Under the pieces are notes generated by a model that saw only the letters and a program-made list of their open reading frames with translations, had not been told where the DNA came from and searched no databases. Positions 8,509 through 16,954 of a stretch of 48,227 bases of DNA are shown one piece after another. The stretch comes from Deltaproteobacteria bacterium (GTDB lineage Bacteria > Myxococcota > XYA12-FULL-58-9 > JAFGEK01). The DNA lies in assembly GCA_016931625.1 (NCBI GenBank), contig JAFGEK010000175.1, forward strand, positions 1 through 48,227. Direction: 5' to 3'. Each line of letters opens with the position of its first letter. Within the stretch, counting starts at the first letter, position 1. The translations under genes and the position numbers were made by a program.

Positions 8509-9022
8509 AAAAACCAAGTCGCCAAAATCACACCAATATTTTTTCGATACTATGGTAATATCAAATTTTTTATTAACTAACTCTGAGATAGTATTAATCG
8601 ATCGCTACCAAGGCCATGCTTTTATTACGCAGCAGGTTTATGATGAGTTAGTGGCTGGAATTGCTCGCGGTTATAACAAACTAACAGCAATTGATAGCTT
8701 GTTAAACAAAAATATCTTTATGCTGATTACACTTAGTGAAACAAGCCGAGCACTATATCGAGAATTGCTAACAGTATTAGGCCCGGGTGAGGCTTCCTGT
8801 ATCGCATCTGCCATTTTAAAAAACGGCGTGGTAATAAGCGACGACCGCGCTGCCCGAAACATATGCAATGCCAAAGGCGTACATTATACTGGCACCATCG
8901 GTATTTTAAAAGCGACTATTGTCGATAAACAACTGTCATTAGAAAAAGCCGAGGATATTTTATATCGCATGAAATTGGCAGGCTATTACTCTCCCATTTT
9001 ACAACTTAAAGATATCTTGTGA
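8501..9022 (+). CDS. PIN-domain toxin, DUF3368 family
   Basis: About 173 residues from ATG 8501, which overlaps the antitoxin stop; a longer TTG start at 8480 is possible but less likely. The PIN acidic residues are visible: FFDTMVISN (Asp near the N-terminus), a YDEL motif, GPGEASCIASA, and ISDDRAARN near the C-terminal third. PIN toxins are Mg-dependent ribonucleases that act on tRNA, mRNA or rRNA. The target of this one cannot be told. DUF3368 with UPF0175 upstream is a known module. It converges on the lipoprotein gene at 9053 with only 30 bp between. Confidence 0.87.
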   Translation: MPKKTKSPKSHQYFFDTMVISNFLLTNSEIVLIDRYQGHAFITQQVYDELVAGIARGYNKLTAIDSLLNKNIFMLITLSETSRALYRELLTVLGPGEASCIASAILKNGVVISDDRAARNICNAKGVHYTGTIGILKATIVDKQLSLEKAEDILYRMKLAGYYSPILQLKDIL

Positions 9023-9052
9023 ATTAGGATATCCCTTAAGTATATTCTTGCG

Positions 9053-10783
9053 CTATCTCGCCAGCTTTCCCACCCGGGTGCCTAAAACAATAACCACATA
9101 TACTGTATTAGGACCAAGTTTTATATGCTTGCCTTGCGCCATCGCAATACCAATAGCATTTGCCGCAGAAATAATTTGCTTATCATCTGCATAACTAAGA
9201 GGTTTGCTGCGAGCGCCCCACAATACTGCTACATCGCGCAATCCATACGCTAGGGGGGCTAAAATTGCATCAATCTCTGTTTTGGGAACTTGACCTTGTC
9301 TCCTAGCTAATTCTTGGGCGTACTGTTGGGCAACTTCCGTTAACACCACGTCTACGTTTAGTTTGCCTACTTTTGCTTGCTCACGTTTTTGTTCTATTGC
9401 TGCTAGTAACTTTAAACTTAATGCCTCAAGGTCTATTACACCTTTTTGCTTAACCAATAGTTCTACGACAAAAATCTCTAGTGGTTTTTTATCTGCAGGT
9501 TCAGAAAATGCAACCGCAATACCTGCATGAGTGATCTCAGAATTTAATATATTTGAACGCTGTATCGGATTTAATAATAAGCTTTCTTTAACAGCGGCTA
9601 TAGTATTAGCTTGAGTTGAATTTTGAAATACCAAATTTGAAATTATGCCAACGCTCCGAAGCTTGGTAATAACATCAACTTTATTATTGGTTTGCCCGTT
9701 TGTTTGCTTAATAAATTTTTGTTCAAGTACTTTTTGCGCGATGGCTGATATGTTGTTATCATTTTTTAGTTTTGGCAAGCCAACTAAAGTGCGTTCTTGT
9801 TGCAACGACTTCCATAACTCTATTTCAACTTCGTTTATAGACAACTTATTTTTTAAAGGTTCTGGCAGTAAAAATGAAGTTGGTAAATTTTTGCCACATG
9901 CTATTGGCATTGTGGCTATGGTTTTTTCTGTGTCTTTTTGTTCAAGCAGAAATTGAACAATTATATCGCCAGGTTTGTCACTGCAAATAACCTCAGCATC
10001 AAATGGTGTATCGACTGGAGCACTTACTCTTGTTAGTTTGCCTTGAACATCTGAAATTAAAACGACTATTTGCTGTTCACCTATAGCCGTCTTATTTGCT
10101 GCATTCGTTTTAGTATCAACCAACTTGGTTACCAACACCTGGCGCTCTTTTACATTTGGTGTAAAAGCAATTTGACCTTGAAGTATTGCTTTTGTTTTTA
10201 AAGCCAAATCACGCGGGAAGGGCTTTAATAACAAACGACGATTGAGCATGACTAAGACTACTGCAGTTTGTTTTGTGCCAATTGGAATGGTAGCTAAACC
10301 AAAATGAGCAAAATCCATTTCACTTGCAATATCATTAATACTATCACTAACACGACGAGCAATTTGTTGCGGCTCTATTAACTCCATAGTATTGGTAAAA
10401 ACCTGCAAAGAGGTTTCAGGTATACCAAAGTAGCGATTTAAATTATCAGTTATTATAGGTGGTGGCTTACCTTGATTGTTATCCCAACCAGTAAGGGTCA
10501 TAGCAACTTGGCATAGCTGCTCATCAAGTTTAGCATGTACTTTATTTTGCAAAACTGCCTGTACCACCGCATTTTGTGAGCAAGCAGCATTAATATTAGT
10601 CGGTCCGCTATAGTTTGTTGCTAATGGTATGGTCGGGATAAATTTGTCAGCGTTTACGACCCCGGGTGCAGCTATATAGTTATTAGCGTGGTTAGCACTA
10701 ACACTCGCACCGCAAGCCGCTAATAAAAATAAAAAAGCTAAAGAAAAAATAATAATTAATGCTTTAGCTTTTAGTGGCAACAT
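9053..10783 (-). CDS. Lipoprotein with CAP/SCP-like domain
   Basis: 576 residues. The signal peptide ends in the lipobox LLAAC (Cys24). The N-terminal half has no family I recognise. From about residue 320 there is a CAP-like domain: ELWKSLQQERTLVGLPKLKN, then helices, then NPIQRSNILNSEITHAGIAVA, which fits the 'R..IL...tH.GiGva' pattern of CAP/SCP extracellular proteins. The usual catalytic-like His and Glu set is only partly kept. A second region with internal similarity to an N-R-x-x-x-L start lies earlier (NRRLLLKPFPRDLALKTK), so a decayed second copy is possible. The gene is 3 nt after the stop of the TPR gene upstream on the same strand, so the two form an operon. Role unknown; probably envelope. 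Confidence 0.7.
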   Translation of the reverse strand: MLPLKAKALIIIFSLAFLFLLAACGASVSANHANNYIAAPGVVNADKFIPTIPLATNYSGPTNINAACSQNAVVQAVLQNKVHAKLDEQLCQVAMTLTGWDNNQGKPPPIITDNLNRYFGIPETSLQVFTNTMELIEPQQIARRVSDSINDIASEMDFAHFGLATIPIGTKQTAVVLVMLNRRLLLKPFPRDLALKTKAILQGQIAFTPNVKERQVLVTKLVDTKTNAANKTAIGEQQIVVLISDVQGKLTRVSAPVDTPFDAEVICSDKPGDIIVQFLLEQKDTEKTIATMPIACGKNLPTSFLLPEPLKNKLSINEVEIELWKSLQQERTLVGLPKLKNDNNISAIAQKVLEQKFIKQTNGQTNNKVDVITKLRSVGIISNLVFQNSTQANTIAAVKESLLLNPIQRSNILNSEITHAGIAVAFSEPADKKPLEIFVVELLVKQKGVIDLEALSLKLLAAIEQKREQAKVGKLNVDVVLTEVAQQYAQELARRQGQVPKTEIDAILAPLAYGLRDVAVLWGARSKPLSYADDKQIISAANAIGIAMAQGKHIKLGPNTVYVVIVLGTRVGKLAR

Positions 10784-10786
10784 AAG

Positions 10787-12001
10787 CTAACGCATGGTGC
10801 TTGCAAGAAGCTGTTGTTGCTGCTGCTGTAAAATTTGCGTTACTGCCTGGGTTTTTGTAGCAGCTAGCTCTCTTACAGTTTGATTCGGTGATTTTGCTAA
10901 TACACCAAGTAGTTGCGAAAGCTCTTCTATACGATGTGCTTGAAATAAAGCATCAATATAAGCATTTGCCAATCTCGCATCGTTAATCATTTTAGCTTCA
11001 TGAGGTTGTAGCAGTTTTACTATCCTTTCAATATCTCCCTCTTGGCTATAAATTGCTGTCAAACTAAGCAAGCTTAGTACATCTGTAGCGTTGCGTGCAT
11101 TTGCCTTCTTGGCCCACTGTTTAGCTTTTTCACGTGTTTTAGGGTCATTAGGGTCACGTGAATAATACATTTGCATTGCAAAATATGGAGCAACACTCTT
11201 TTGAAACTCTGGTTTTTTTGCCATTGTTTCTATTTCGGTTGTAGCTCGTGATTCACCTTCAACGGCAATAATGCTTTCAAATAATGATCCCCAAGCTTCT
11301 ACACTTTCAGGATCGGTAGAAATTGCCTTCTCAATTAGACTGCGCTCAGCTGCACTATCACCACGCATTTTACTTAATTGCGCTAAAAGCAATATTGGCA
11401 TCGGACTTTTGGGCATTAATTGTTGCGCACGTTTAAGCGATTCTTCGCTTTTATCGAGTTTTTGCAATTGCGCTTGTACCATTCCTAAAGCTTGCCAATC
11501 TTCACCTGCAGCACTGGGAAGACTGGCTAACTTTTCAATAACTTTTTCTGCTTGTTCAAAACGCCCATAGTTCATAAGTATATTAGCAAACGAACGCCCT
11601 AGATTGATATCTTGTGGATTTTGATTCCATCGTTTTTGTTGTTCAGGAATCAAATCATCGAGACCAATAGATACTGGACGTCCATTTTCATCTTGCACTT
11701 GTACCGCTGGGCCATTAAAGCCAAGTAAGTCCCACATCTGCTCTGGTGTAATAATTATTGGGCCTTTTTGTAGATTATCTATTAATTCAGTTTTTGGCTT
11801 AGTAATTGGTAAAACTACTAATGCGCCTGGTGGTACACCCTGCGAAAAAGCTGCCGCAGGTGCAATTACTGCAGCGCCGCCTGAAAAAACTTGCCTGTTT
11901 TGGCCAGAATTAATATTTGATGATGTTGCTGATCCGCTTTGAGCCATTGGTTTTGCTGATTTATTTGTATTTGTATTTGTAAATTTTGGATTAATAGCCA
12001 C
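10787..12001 (-). CDS. TPR-repeat protein
   Basis: 404 residues. Residues 1-75 are Ser, Asn and Gln rich and look disordered. From ~115 on there are helix pairs of the TPR kind (SFANILMNYGRFEQAEKVIE, DWQALGMVQAQLQKLDKSEE, ESVEAWGSLFESI). A poly-Gln tail (Gln at ~392-396) lies near the C-terminus. There is no signal peptide, so it is cytosolic or exported by a dedicated system. The start is a GTG with AAGGAG 7 nt upstream. It is followed at once by the CAP-domain lipoprotein. The disordered N-terminus in front of a TPR scaffold would fit a secretion or adaptor role, but this is inference. Confidence 0.7.
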   Translation of the reverse strand: MAINPKFTNTNTNKSAKPMAQSGSATSSNINSGQNRQVFSGGAAVIAPAAAFSQGVPPGALVVLPITKPKTELIDNLQKGPIIITPEQMWDLLGFNGPAVQVQDENGRPVSIGLDDLIPEQQKRWNQNPQDINLGRSFANILMNYGRFEQAEKVIEKLASLPSAAGEDWQALGMVQAQLQKLDKSEESLKRAQQLMPKSPMPILLLAQLSKMRGDSAAERSLIEKAISTDPESVEAWGSLFESIIAVEGESRATTEIETMAKKPEFQKSVAPYFAMQMYYSRDPNDPKTREKAKQWAKKANARNATDVLSLLSLTAIYSQEGDIERIVKLLQPHEAKMINDARLANAYIDALFQAHRIEELSQLLGVLAKSPNQTVRELAATKTQAVTQILQQQQQQLLASTMR

Positions 12002-12119
12002 AGTATTACTCCTTAAGTTTTTAAAATAGCGCTATTAAACGCATATACCTGGTTAAGTTGAAGAAAGATAGCAGTAGCTAATTCTCAAAAGCAACTGGAA
12101 ATAATCATTATATATTTTT

Positions 12120-12218
12120 GGGCGTGTTCCTGATTTAATTCATCATTTATAGAAATTATTCTAACTCGCTGTTATAACGAATTTTATAATAATTGGTTAA
12201 ATTTTACGTTAATTCCCC
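12120..12218. repeat. Intergenic AT-rich repeat, copy A
   Basis: This lies inside the 412-bp gap between the divergent genes at 12001 and 12414, which otherwise shows only AT-rich promoter-like sequence. It matches 36269-36370 over its whole length with few indels: both start GGGCGTG..CCTGA, share TTCATCA..TAGAAATTATT and GTTAAATTTT, and end AATTCCCC. The start is a variant of the GGGGGTGTCCCTAAAT ends found at 26287, 28238 and 34067. Probably a non-autonomous dispersed repeat. Confidence 0.7.
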
Positions 12219-12413
12219 AAAATTACTTAAAAAAGTAAGCAACTAAAACATCATCTATGACGATATTCACTTATGCTCATGATTTATTCTCGTGGTATAA
12301 TTTTAATAATGGTTTTTATTGCTTGTAGAGTTAATTTATCACTATATGAAAAAGTATCATTTTTATTCATCTGTGCTACTTAAATTAAGTAGATAGAATA
12401 TAAGGTGCAACTC

Positions 12414-12851
12414 ATGACAATTAAAAGCTTTCATGATGCCAAAAACATTACCAACGATGTTCCTGAGTTATTAATAGATCATTTAAAAAGAGGCCCTAAT
12501 GGTTTATTTCTCTCCGATGCCTCGCTTTTAGAGTTAAAAGGCCAATTGCAAGTGATTAAAACAGACGAAATATTATTTGCAATTGCCAATGAGCTGCTTG
12601 TTTTTTCTGGTGTTTTACTTAAACAGCAAAATTCTGTTTATGCAGCAAATCAGGTGTTTGATTTATTTGTAGCTGTTGCAACAACTCTTGGCAAAATGGC
12701 TCAGAGTAATATAGCCGCAAAAGAAAAAGTTGATCGTTTGCATGCCATGGCCACCGCTCAACGTAACATTTTTGATAAAAAACCAGCAACGTTTGATGCC
12801 CTGCAGACGATAACTGCAAGTGGATTCGGTATAAGGAATCAAAACAAGTGA
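12414..12851 (+). CDS. Unrecognised small helical protein
   Basis: About 145 residues from ATG 12414, which has AAGG 8 nt upstream; GTG at 12405 is in frame but less likely. It looks almost entirely alpha-helical, with no signal peptide or membrane segment. I do not recognise it. It sits 46 bp before the large 894-residue protein at 12898 in the same direction, so the two are probably one operon. A small helical protein directly before a large unusual protein resembles a chaperone-and-client pair, but nothing in the sequence confirms that. Confidence 0.6.
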   Translation: MTIKSFHDAKNITNDVPELLIDHLKRGPNGLFLSDASLLELKGQLQVIKTDEILFAIANELLVFSGVLLKQQNSVYAANQVFDLFVAVATTLGKMAQSNIAAKEKVDRLHAMATAQRNIFDKKPATFDALQTITASGFGIRNQNK

Positions 12852-12897
12852 AGTAATAAGCTCATTGAGCAGCTTATATATATAAGGAGATACTAAG

Positions 12898-15582
12898 ATG
12901 GCTGGCGAGATTATCGAAAAACCAAGAACGGCAACAGATTTAATAAATAATCTAAAAATTTATATCGATGATAAAAATTTTGATAAAGGCGAGCGAAAAA
13001 CCTTTTTGCGTGATTATAGAAGATTAGCCGATAATCAACGTGACGCAGCGAAAAATGCAGCTAATAGTTTGATCGGTCAATATACTGATCCGGTTAAACT
13101 TGCGTATATTAATGCCACCATTACTACATTATCAAGTGAAAAAGCAGATAACAGAAAAGCAAGTAGGGATTTACTAGTTGAAGAAATTCAATATCAGATT
13201 AGTCTTATCTCAACCGCTGATAAACAAACTGTAGATAACTCAAATAATCAAAAAGTAAAAGGGGCAGAAGCAGCTAGTTCACTAGATGTCAACTCAGCAA
13301 AACATCTTGTTGCATTAATAAATGAACTCAAAACTCATATGAATATTGCAGGGGCTGATGTCTATGGTTTCGCCCCCGTAGAACACTTCGGATTATATAG
13401 CCGAGCTCAATTCGGCAGTATAGTTGAACATATGGTCGCGCTAATGCCCGAGCATACTGATATAATGAATGCCGAGCTAGGTATATTAAAAGAACAGGCA
13501 AATGCAGCCAAAAAACCATTCGAAGATAAAGCAAATGAACTAAAAAATCTCATAGGTGAAGAGGAGAAAAAGGTTGGCACCGAAGCAGAAATAAAAGAGC
13601 TGCAAGATCAGCTTAAAGAAGTAACTGCAAAAATTAGTCTAATAGATAATGATTTGCATGCGCTTAAAGAACTCAACCGATGGCTTAAAAACGATAAACT
13701 GGTTCACAATCTAAAATATGAAATCTCTAAGAATAGATTTGATATTAAATTCAATTTGCACGCTTCTTATCTATTATCTTTAGTGGATAATTTTATAAAA
13801 GGTGAATTTAAACCAGTTGGTCGCTCTAATGGGCTTTTTGGTATCAATAAAGACGAAGATGGAAAACTTTCGCTAGGTCAAGCGCCTTCTGTGCATCTAA
13901 ATACTGCTAATGGTACTCAACAAACTACCCTCATTCCCCCAGATTGGTTGCTTGAGCTTCCTGTATATTTTAAATTTGGCAGCAGTTTCAGAGTTGATGA
14001 TCAGGGTAAGACTGTTGACACTGCTGAGTTAATGATAAAACCCGCAGCTTGGAAATGTCAAAACGATAAAAAAATTGGATTTCAAGTTTCTGACTGGACC
14101 GTAAAAATCGACGTTTTGGGTTGGATGTTACAAGCTGGCTCGTGGAATAATTTCCGTGACCCATTTTATCGCTATGACTGGGGTGATGATTTCCTTATGA
14201 ATCAAATGTGGGAGAACGAGCAATTTGGTGGCAAGGTAACTACACCAAGTGTATCGCTGCCAATTTCTAATGAATATATAGATAAGCTTACTGCGGTAAA
14301 AGATAAAGCAAATAAATCTTTTAATACGTCGCTCAGTGATGCCATTAAAGCTGGTGCTACTCCAGAACAACTGATAAATGCTGGCCTTACTGTAAAACAA
14401 CTAAAGGATAATGGTTTTACTATAAATCAACTTCTTAGCGCTGGCGTTACTAAAAAACAACTGATGAATGCTGGCTTTGATGTAAAACAAATAAAACAAG
14501 TTATAGCTAATGGTGTCACACCAGAACCTCCTTTACAATTAACAGGAGACGCAGCAACTCAACTCAAGTATTTATTAATAGCTGTCAAAGATGATAACAA
14601 AACAGCAGTTGATGCTGAACACAAGCTAGCGCGTATGAGTTGGTTGAAAGGCTTTACAGCTAAAATTTCTGTTGATATCGGCAATCGTGGTCCAACAGAC
14701 CAGCCTTTTATTAAAATTGAAAAACCTTTTGGTGCATTGCAGCTATTTATATCTCACGGTAAAAACATGTTTACACTTATGGGCTATTACCAAAAAGGTG
14801 CAAAAGATTTAGAGTCTTTAAAAGCTGAATCGTGGGAAAATCCAATAATGAATCAACCGCTTGTGGGTGGAGTACTCGCACTTGAACATGGTCCGAAATG
14901 GGATAATCGTTATGCCTATATCCAATTAGAGCATAATAGATCAGCCCAACCACACGAAGGCTATGCGTATGATTATCGCAATTATGCAGCATCAGCTGGG
15001 CTTTCTTTTAAAGGCCTTGATTTTTTAAATCCAATATTAAGGACTACAGATAAGGATGGTAAAAATCATTATTCTCTAGACTTCTCTGGCAAAAATAGCT
15101 TGGTTAGCTATGCTCGATTTGAACATATAAACTACAATTTACCAGGTACTCATAAACCTGGATATTTGGCAAAGCAAACTACAGTATCTGGTAAGTTAGC
15201 TTATGATATGCCGTTAAACGAACAAATACACTTAACACCAATGTTTGGTGCACAAGTGTTGACTGACTCATTTGCTAAAGCAAATTTAGATTCTAAAAAC
15301 ATATGGGAATGGGTCTGTGGTGGCGCATTGATGGCAAGTTTCTATGGAGCGTTTGAAAACTCTCTGCAAGTACAAGCTGCTATCGGCTGGAATGCTTACG
15401 ATATAAATACCAAAACCTCACATCTAGCTACTTATCAAAATCAAAGTCACCTAACCTGGAGCCCAATATATAACACTTTATTTGAATATGGCGGACCATT
15501 TATCGCAATAAATATGCGAGTATACTTTGAAGGTCTATTTAGTCTATTAAAGCAGCCTTGGGATAGACAACCAAGAAAATAA
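12898..15582 (+). CDS. Large unrecognised protein with decapeptide repeats
   Basis: 894 residues, start supported by AAGGAG 9 nt before the ATG. Layout by eye: residues 1-260 are charged and helical, including a coiled-coil-like stretch (~200-260, many Glu, Lys and Leu). Residues ~300-480 are mixed. Residues ~485-534 hold five 10-residue repeats of the form [AN]G-x-[TD]-x-x-Q-[LI]-x-x. Residues ~550-890 are rich in predicted beta strands, with many aromatics and Gly (GGVLALEHGPKWD, HYSLDFSGKNSLVSYARFEH, SSFYGAFENSLQ-like runs). That resembles an outer-membrane barrel or a beta-propeller-like sheet, but there is no signal peptide. No known catalytic motif is visible. Candidates are a structural or exported protein. 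Confidence 0.6.
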   Translation: MAGEIIEKPRTATDLINNLKIYIDDKNFDKGERKTFLRDYRRLADNQRDAAKNAANSLIGQYTDPVKLAYINATITTLSSEKADNRKASRDLLVEEIQYQISLISTADKQTVDNSNNQKVKGAEAASSLDVNSAKHLVALINELKTHMNIAGADVYGFAPVEHFGLYSRAQFGSIVEHMVALMPEHTDIMNAELGILKEQANAAKKPFEDKANELKNLIGEEEKKVGTEAEIKELQDQLKEVTAKISLIDNDLHALKELNRWLKNDKLVHNLKYEISKNRFDIKFNLHASYLLSLVDNFIKGEFKPVGRSNGLFGINKDEDGKLSLGQAPSVHLNTANGTQQTTLIPPDWLLELPVYFKFGSSFRVDDQGKTVDTAELMIKPAAWKCQNDKKIGFQVSDWTVKIDVLGWMLQAGSWNNFRDPFYRYDWGDDFLMNQMWENEQFGGKVTTPSVSLPISNEYIDKLTAVKDKANKSFNTSLSDAIKAGATPEQLINAGLTVKQLKDNGFTINQLLSAGVTKKQLMNAGFDVKQIKQVIANGVTPEPPLQLTGDAATQLKYLLIAVKDDNKTAVDAEHKLARMSWLKGFTAKISVDIGNRGPTDQPFIKIEKPFGALQLFISHGKNMFTLMGYYQKGAKDLESLKAESWENPIMNQPLVGGVLALEHGPKWDNRYAYIQLEHNRSAQPHEGYAYDYRNYAASAGLSFKGLDFLNPILRTTDKDGKNHYSLDFSGKNSLVSYARFEHINYNLPGTHKPGYLAKQTTVSGKLAYDMPLNEQIHLTPMFGAQVLTDSFAKANLDSKNIWEWVCGGALMASFYGAFENSLQVQAAIGWNAYDINTKTSHLATYQNQSHLTWSPIYNTLFEYGGPFIAINMRVYFEGLFSLLKQPWDRQPRK
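14350..14499 (+). repeat. Five tandem 30-bp units (decapeptide repeat)
   Basis: Five in-frame units inside the 894-aa gene encode AGATPEQLIN, AGLTVKQLKD, NGFTINQLLS, AGVTKKQLMN and AGFDVKQIKQ. Codons differ between units, so this is an old repeat kept by protein selection, not a recent slip. Confidence 0.85.
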
Positions 15583-15614
15583 TAAATCCAAATTATTAAT
15601 CTCACTTCTCGCAA

Positions 15615-15650
15615 GCAGCATGGCTGGCGTGAAAACGCCCGCCGTGCTGC
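15615..15650 (+). terminator. Imperfect hairpin after the 894-aa gene
   Basis: GCAGCATGGCTGGCG (15615-15629) pairs with CGCCCGCCGTGCTGC (15636-15650), 13 of 15 positions, around a TGAAAA loop, 32 bp after the stop. A short T5 run appears a few bases later. The right arm is also part of the duplicated fadJ end, so the hairpin may be a by-product of the duplication. Confidence 0.35.
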
Positions 15651-15922
15651 TGCGCAAGTTTTTCAAGTCGTTCTAATATATCTTTTTTTCCGCAAGTATC
15701 TATATAGTTAAGCAGCTTCATTAATCATTGCTAGAGCACAGCGCTCAATAATGGCCGCTTTGTTTAATTTATCGCTGTATCTGCGCTTGCTATTTAATAA
15801 GGCATAAATAGAAGCGTCAGCCTTGCCCTTTTTACTATTTTTATAGGTATAAAAACCACGGCCATTTTTGCGACCTTGGCGATTACCATGCAACAAAGCT
15901 GCTAAGGCATTGGGTGGTTTAA
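15640..15922 (-). pseudogene. Broken duplicate of the fadJ 3' end
   Basis: This stretch closely matches fadJ 18117-18497 (for example AAIIERCALAMINEAA against AAIIERCTLAMINEAA, and NRQGRKNGRGFYTYKN against NRQGRKNGRGFYIYKN). Relative to fadJ it lacks 95 bases corresponding to 18189-18283, which shifts the frame and gives a stop right after MINEAA. It keeps no start or upstream region. Silent and amino-acid differences show that the duplication is not recent. Confidence 0.9.
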
Positions 15923-15928
15923 AATTGC

Positions 15929-16318
15929 TTACTCTTTAAATTGTTTGGTGATAGTTTTTGCCAATTCATTCATTTTATTGAAATAAAGCGGAAGCAGCTC
16001 ATAGATATCAAGGGCAGATTTTGCATCATAGGTATGTACCATACGATTTCTGGCCTTAAGCATATCCAACCAAATTTGCTCGTCATCAATCCATTGCTGG
16101 CGAAAAGCTTCTTTTAAAGCGCTCATTGGCGAAAGAACCGTTAATATTCCATAATACTCGCTCAGTTCTTTAATGGTCTTCCAAGCCAACTCGAAACTAA
16201 ATTCAAAATATTGTATGCATCCGGCTTTAATCAATTCTTGTTGCGCCGGTTGCTGTAGTGCCTTTTCAAATTCGTCCAAGGCCTGATTGAACGATTTTAG
16301 CAGAATCATAACCTTCAT
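15929..16318 (-). CDS. HEPN protein, HI0074 family (MNT partner)
   Basis: 129 residues, all helical. It matches the HI0074 'nucleotidyltransferase substrate-binding' family: YFEFSFELAWKTIKEL near residue 40 and the HEPN motif RNRMVH (R-x4-H, ~residue 91). In MNT/HEPN toxin-antitoxin systems HEPN proteins act as RNases, and the MNT partner inactivates them by adding AMP to a Tyr near the R-x4-H motif. The Tyr in HTYD just after the motif is a candidate. The ORF begins within the last 53 bases of the MNT gene, with AAGGTG before ATG 16318. Its stop is 6 bp from the fadJ duplicate. Confidence 0.88.
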   Translation of the reverse strand: MKVMILLKSFNQALDEFEKALQQPAQQELIKAGCIQYFEFSFELAWKTIKELSEYYGILTVLSPMSALKEAFRQQWIDDEQIWLDMLKARNRMVHTYDAKSALDIYELLPLYFNKMNELAKTITKQFKE

Positions 16319-16613
16319 ATAGCACCTTGTTGTTTTTCAATACTTCTGCGCGCAGTTTCAACGAAGCGCAAGCAAGGTCCACCAAATCGAAACCATATAA
16401 CGTATCGATATTATCCAACGATTCTAGTATATCATGATATAATCTCGAATCCAGCGCTGTCGGCCCAATGATTGCCAAGTCAAAATCACTGCGCTCTTTC
16501 GCGCTATTATTGGCCCGCGAGCCAAAAAGCAATACCTTGAAACCAGCGAGCTTTGGCCCGAATCCAGCCAAGACTTTACGGATTTCGTCTAGTATCTCTT
16601 GCTCGCGATTCAC
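16266..16613 (-). CDS. MNT nucleotidyltransferase antitoxin
   Basis: 115 residues. The polymerase-beta-type nucleotidyltransferase motif GSRANN...SDFDLAI (G-S-x10-D-x-D) is at ~30-47 and is complete. The start is GTG at 16613 with GGAG 6 nt before it. It precedes and overlaps the HEPN gene, the standard MNT/HEPN order. It should be the AMP-transferring antitoxin. The last ~17 residues run into the HEPN start and look unlike usual MNT tails, which is common in such overlapped pairs. Confidence 0.88.
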   Translation of the reverse strand: MNREQEILDEIRKVLAGFGPKLAGFKVLLFGSRANNSAKERSDFDLAIIGPTALDSRLYHDILESLDNIDTLYGFDLVDLACASLKLRAEVLKNNKVLYEGYDSAKIVQSGLGRI

Positions 16614-16954
16614 TTAAAGCTCCAACTTGCAGAACTACCGATTTATAGTATGTCATCGAAAATTACCCTAGCCAAATCGAATTAAATTTCGGATTAAATT
16701 TTTTGCGTTAAAAACTCGACGTCTTAAAGACTCAGCAGTGATTTTAAGTTTTTATAACCTATTGATTTTTAATAGTGAATTCTGGATGGACTGTTTTTGT
16801 ATTAACTCCTCCAAAAGTATTGGCAAACGTAAGTATCCATGTTTCGCCAATATATATTGAGAAACTTCCCATGTTCTTAACGCATACCTAAAATGATAAA
16901 ACTGGTGCGAGTTTCTTTCCAATACCACGTGGATTAAAGAGAAAAAAATACCAA
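16614..16954. other. 341-bp gap without a supported gene
   Basis: This AT-rich stretch lies between the MNT/HEPN pair and the Rpn-type nuclease. A 68-codon minus-strand frame (16752-16958) abuts the nuclease stop but has no clear ribosome-binding site or recognisable family. It may be a decayed gene. I see no RNA gene or operator. Confidence 0.4.
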
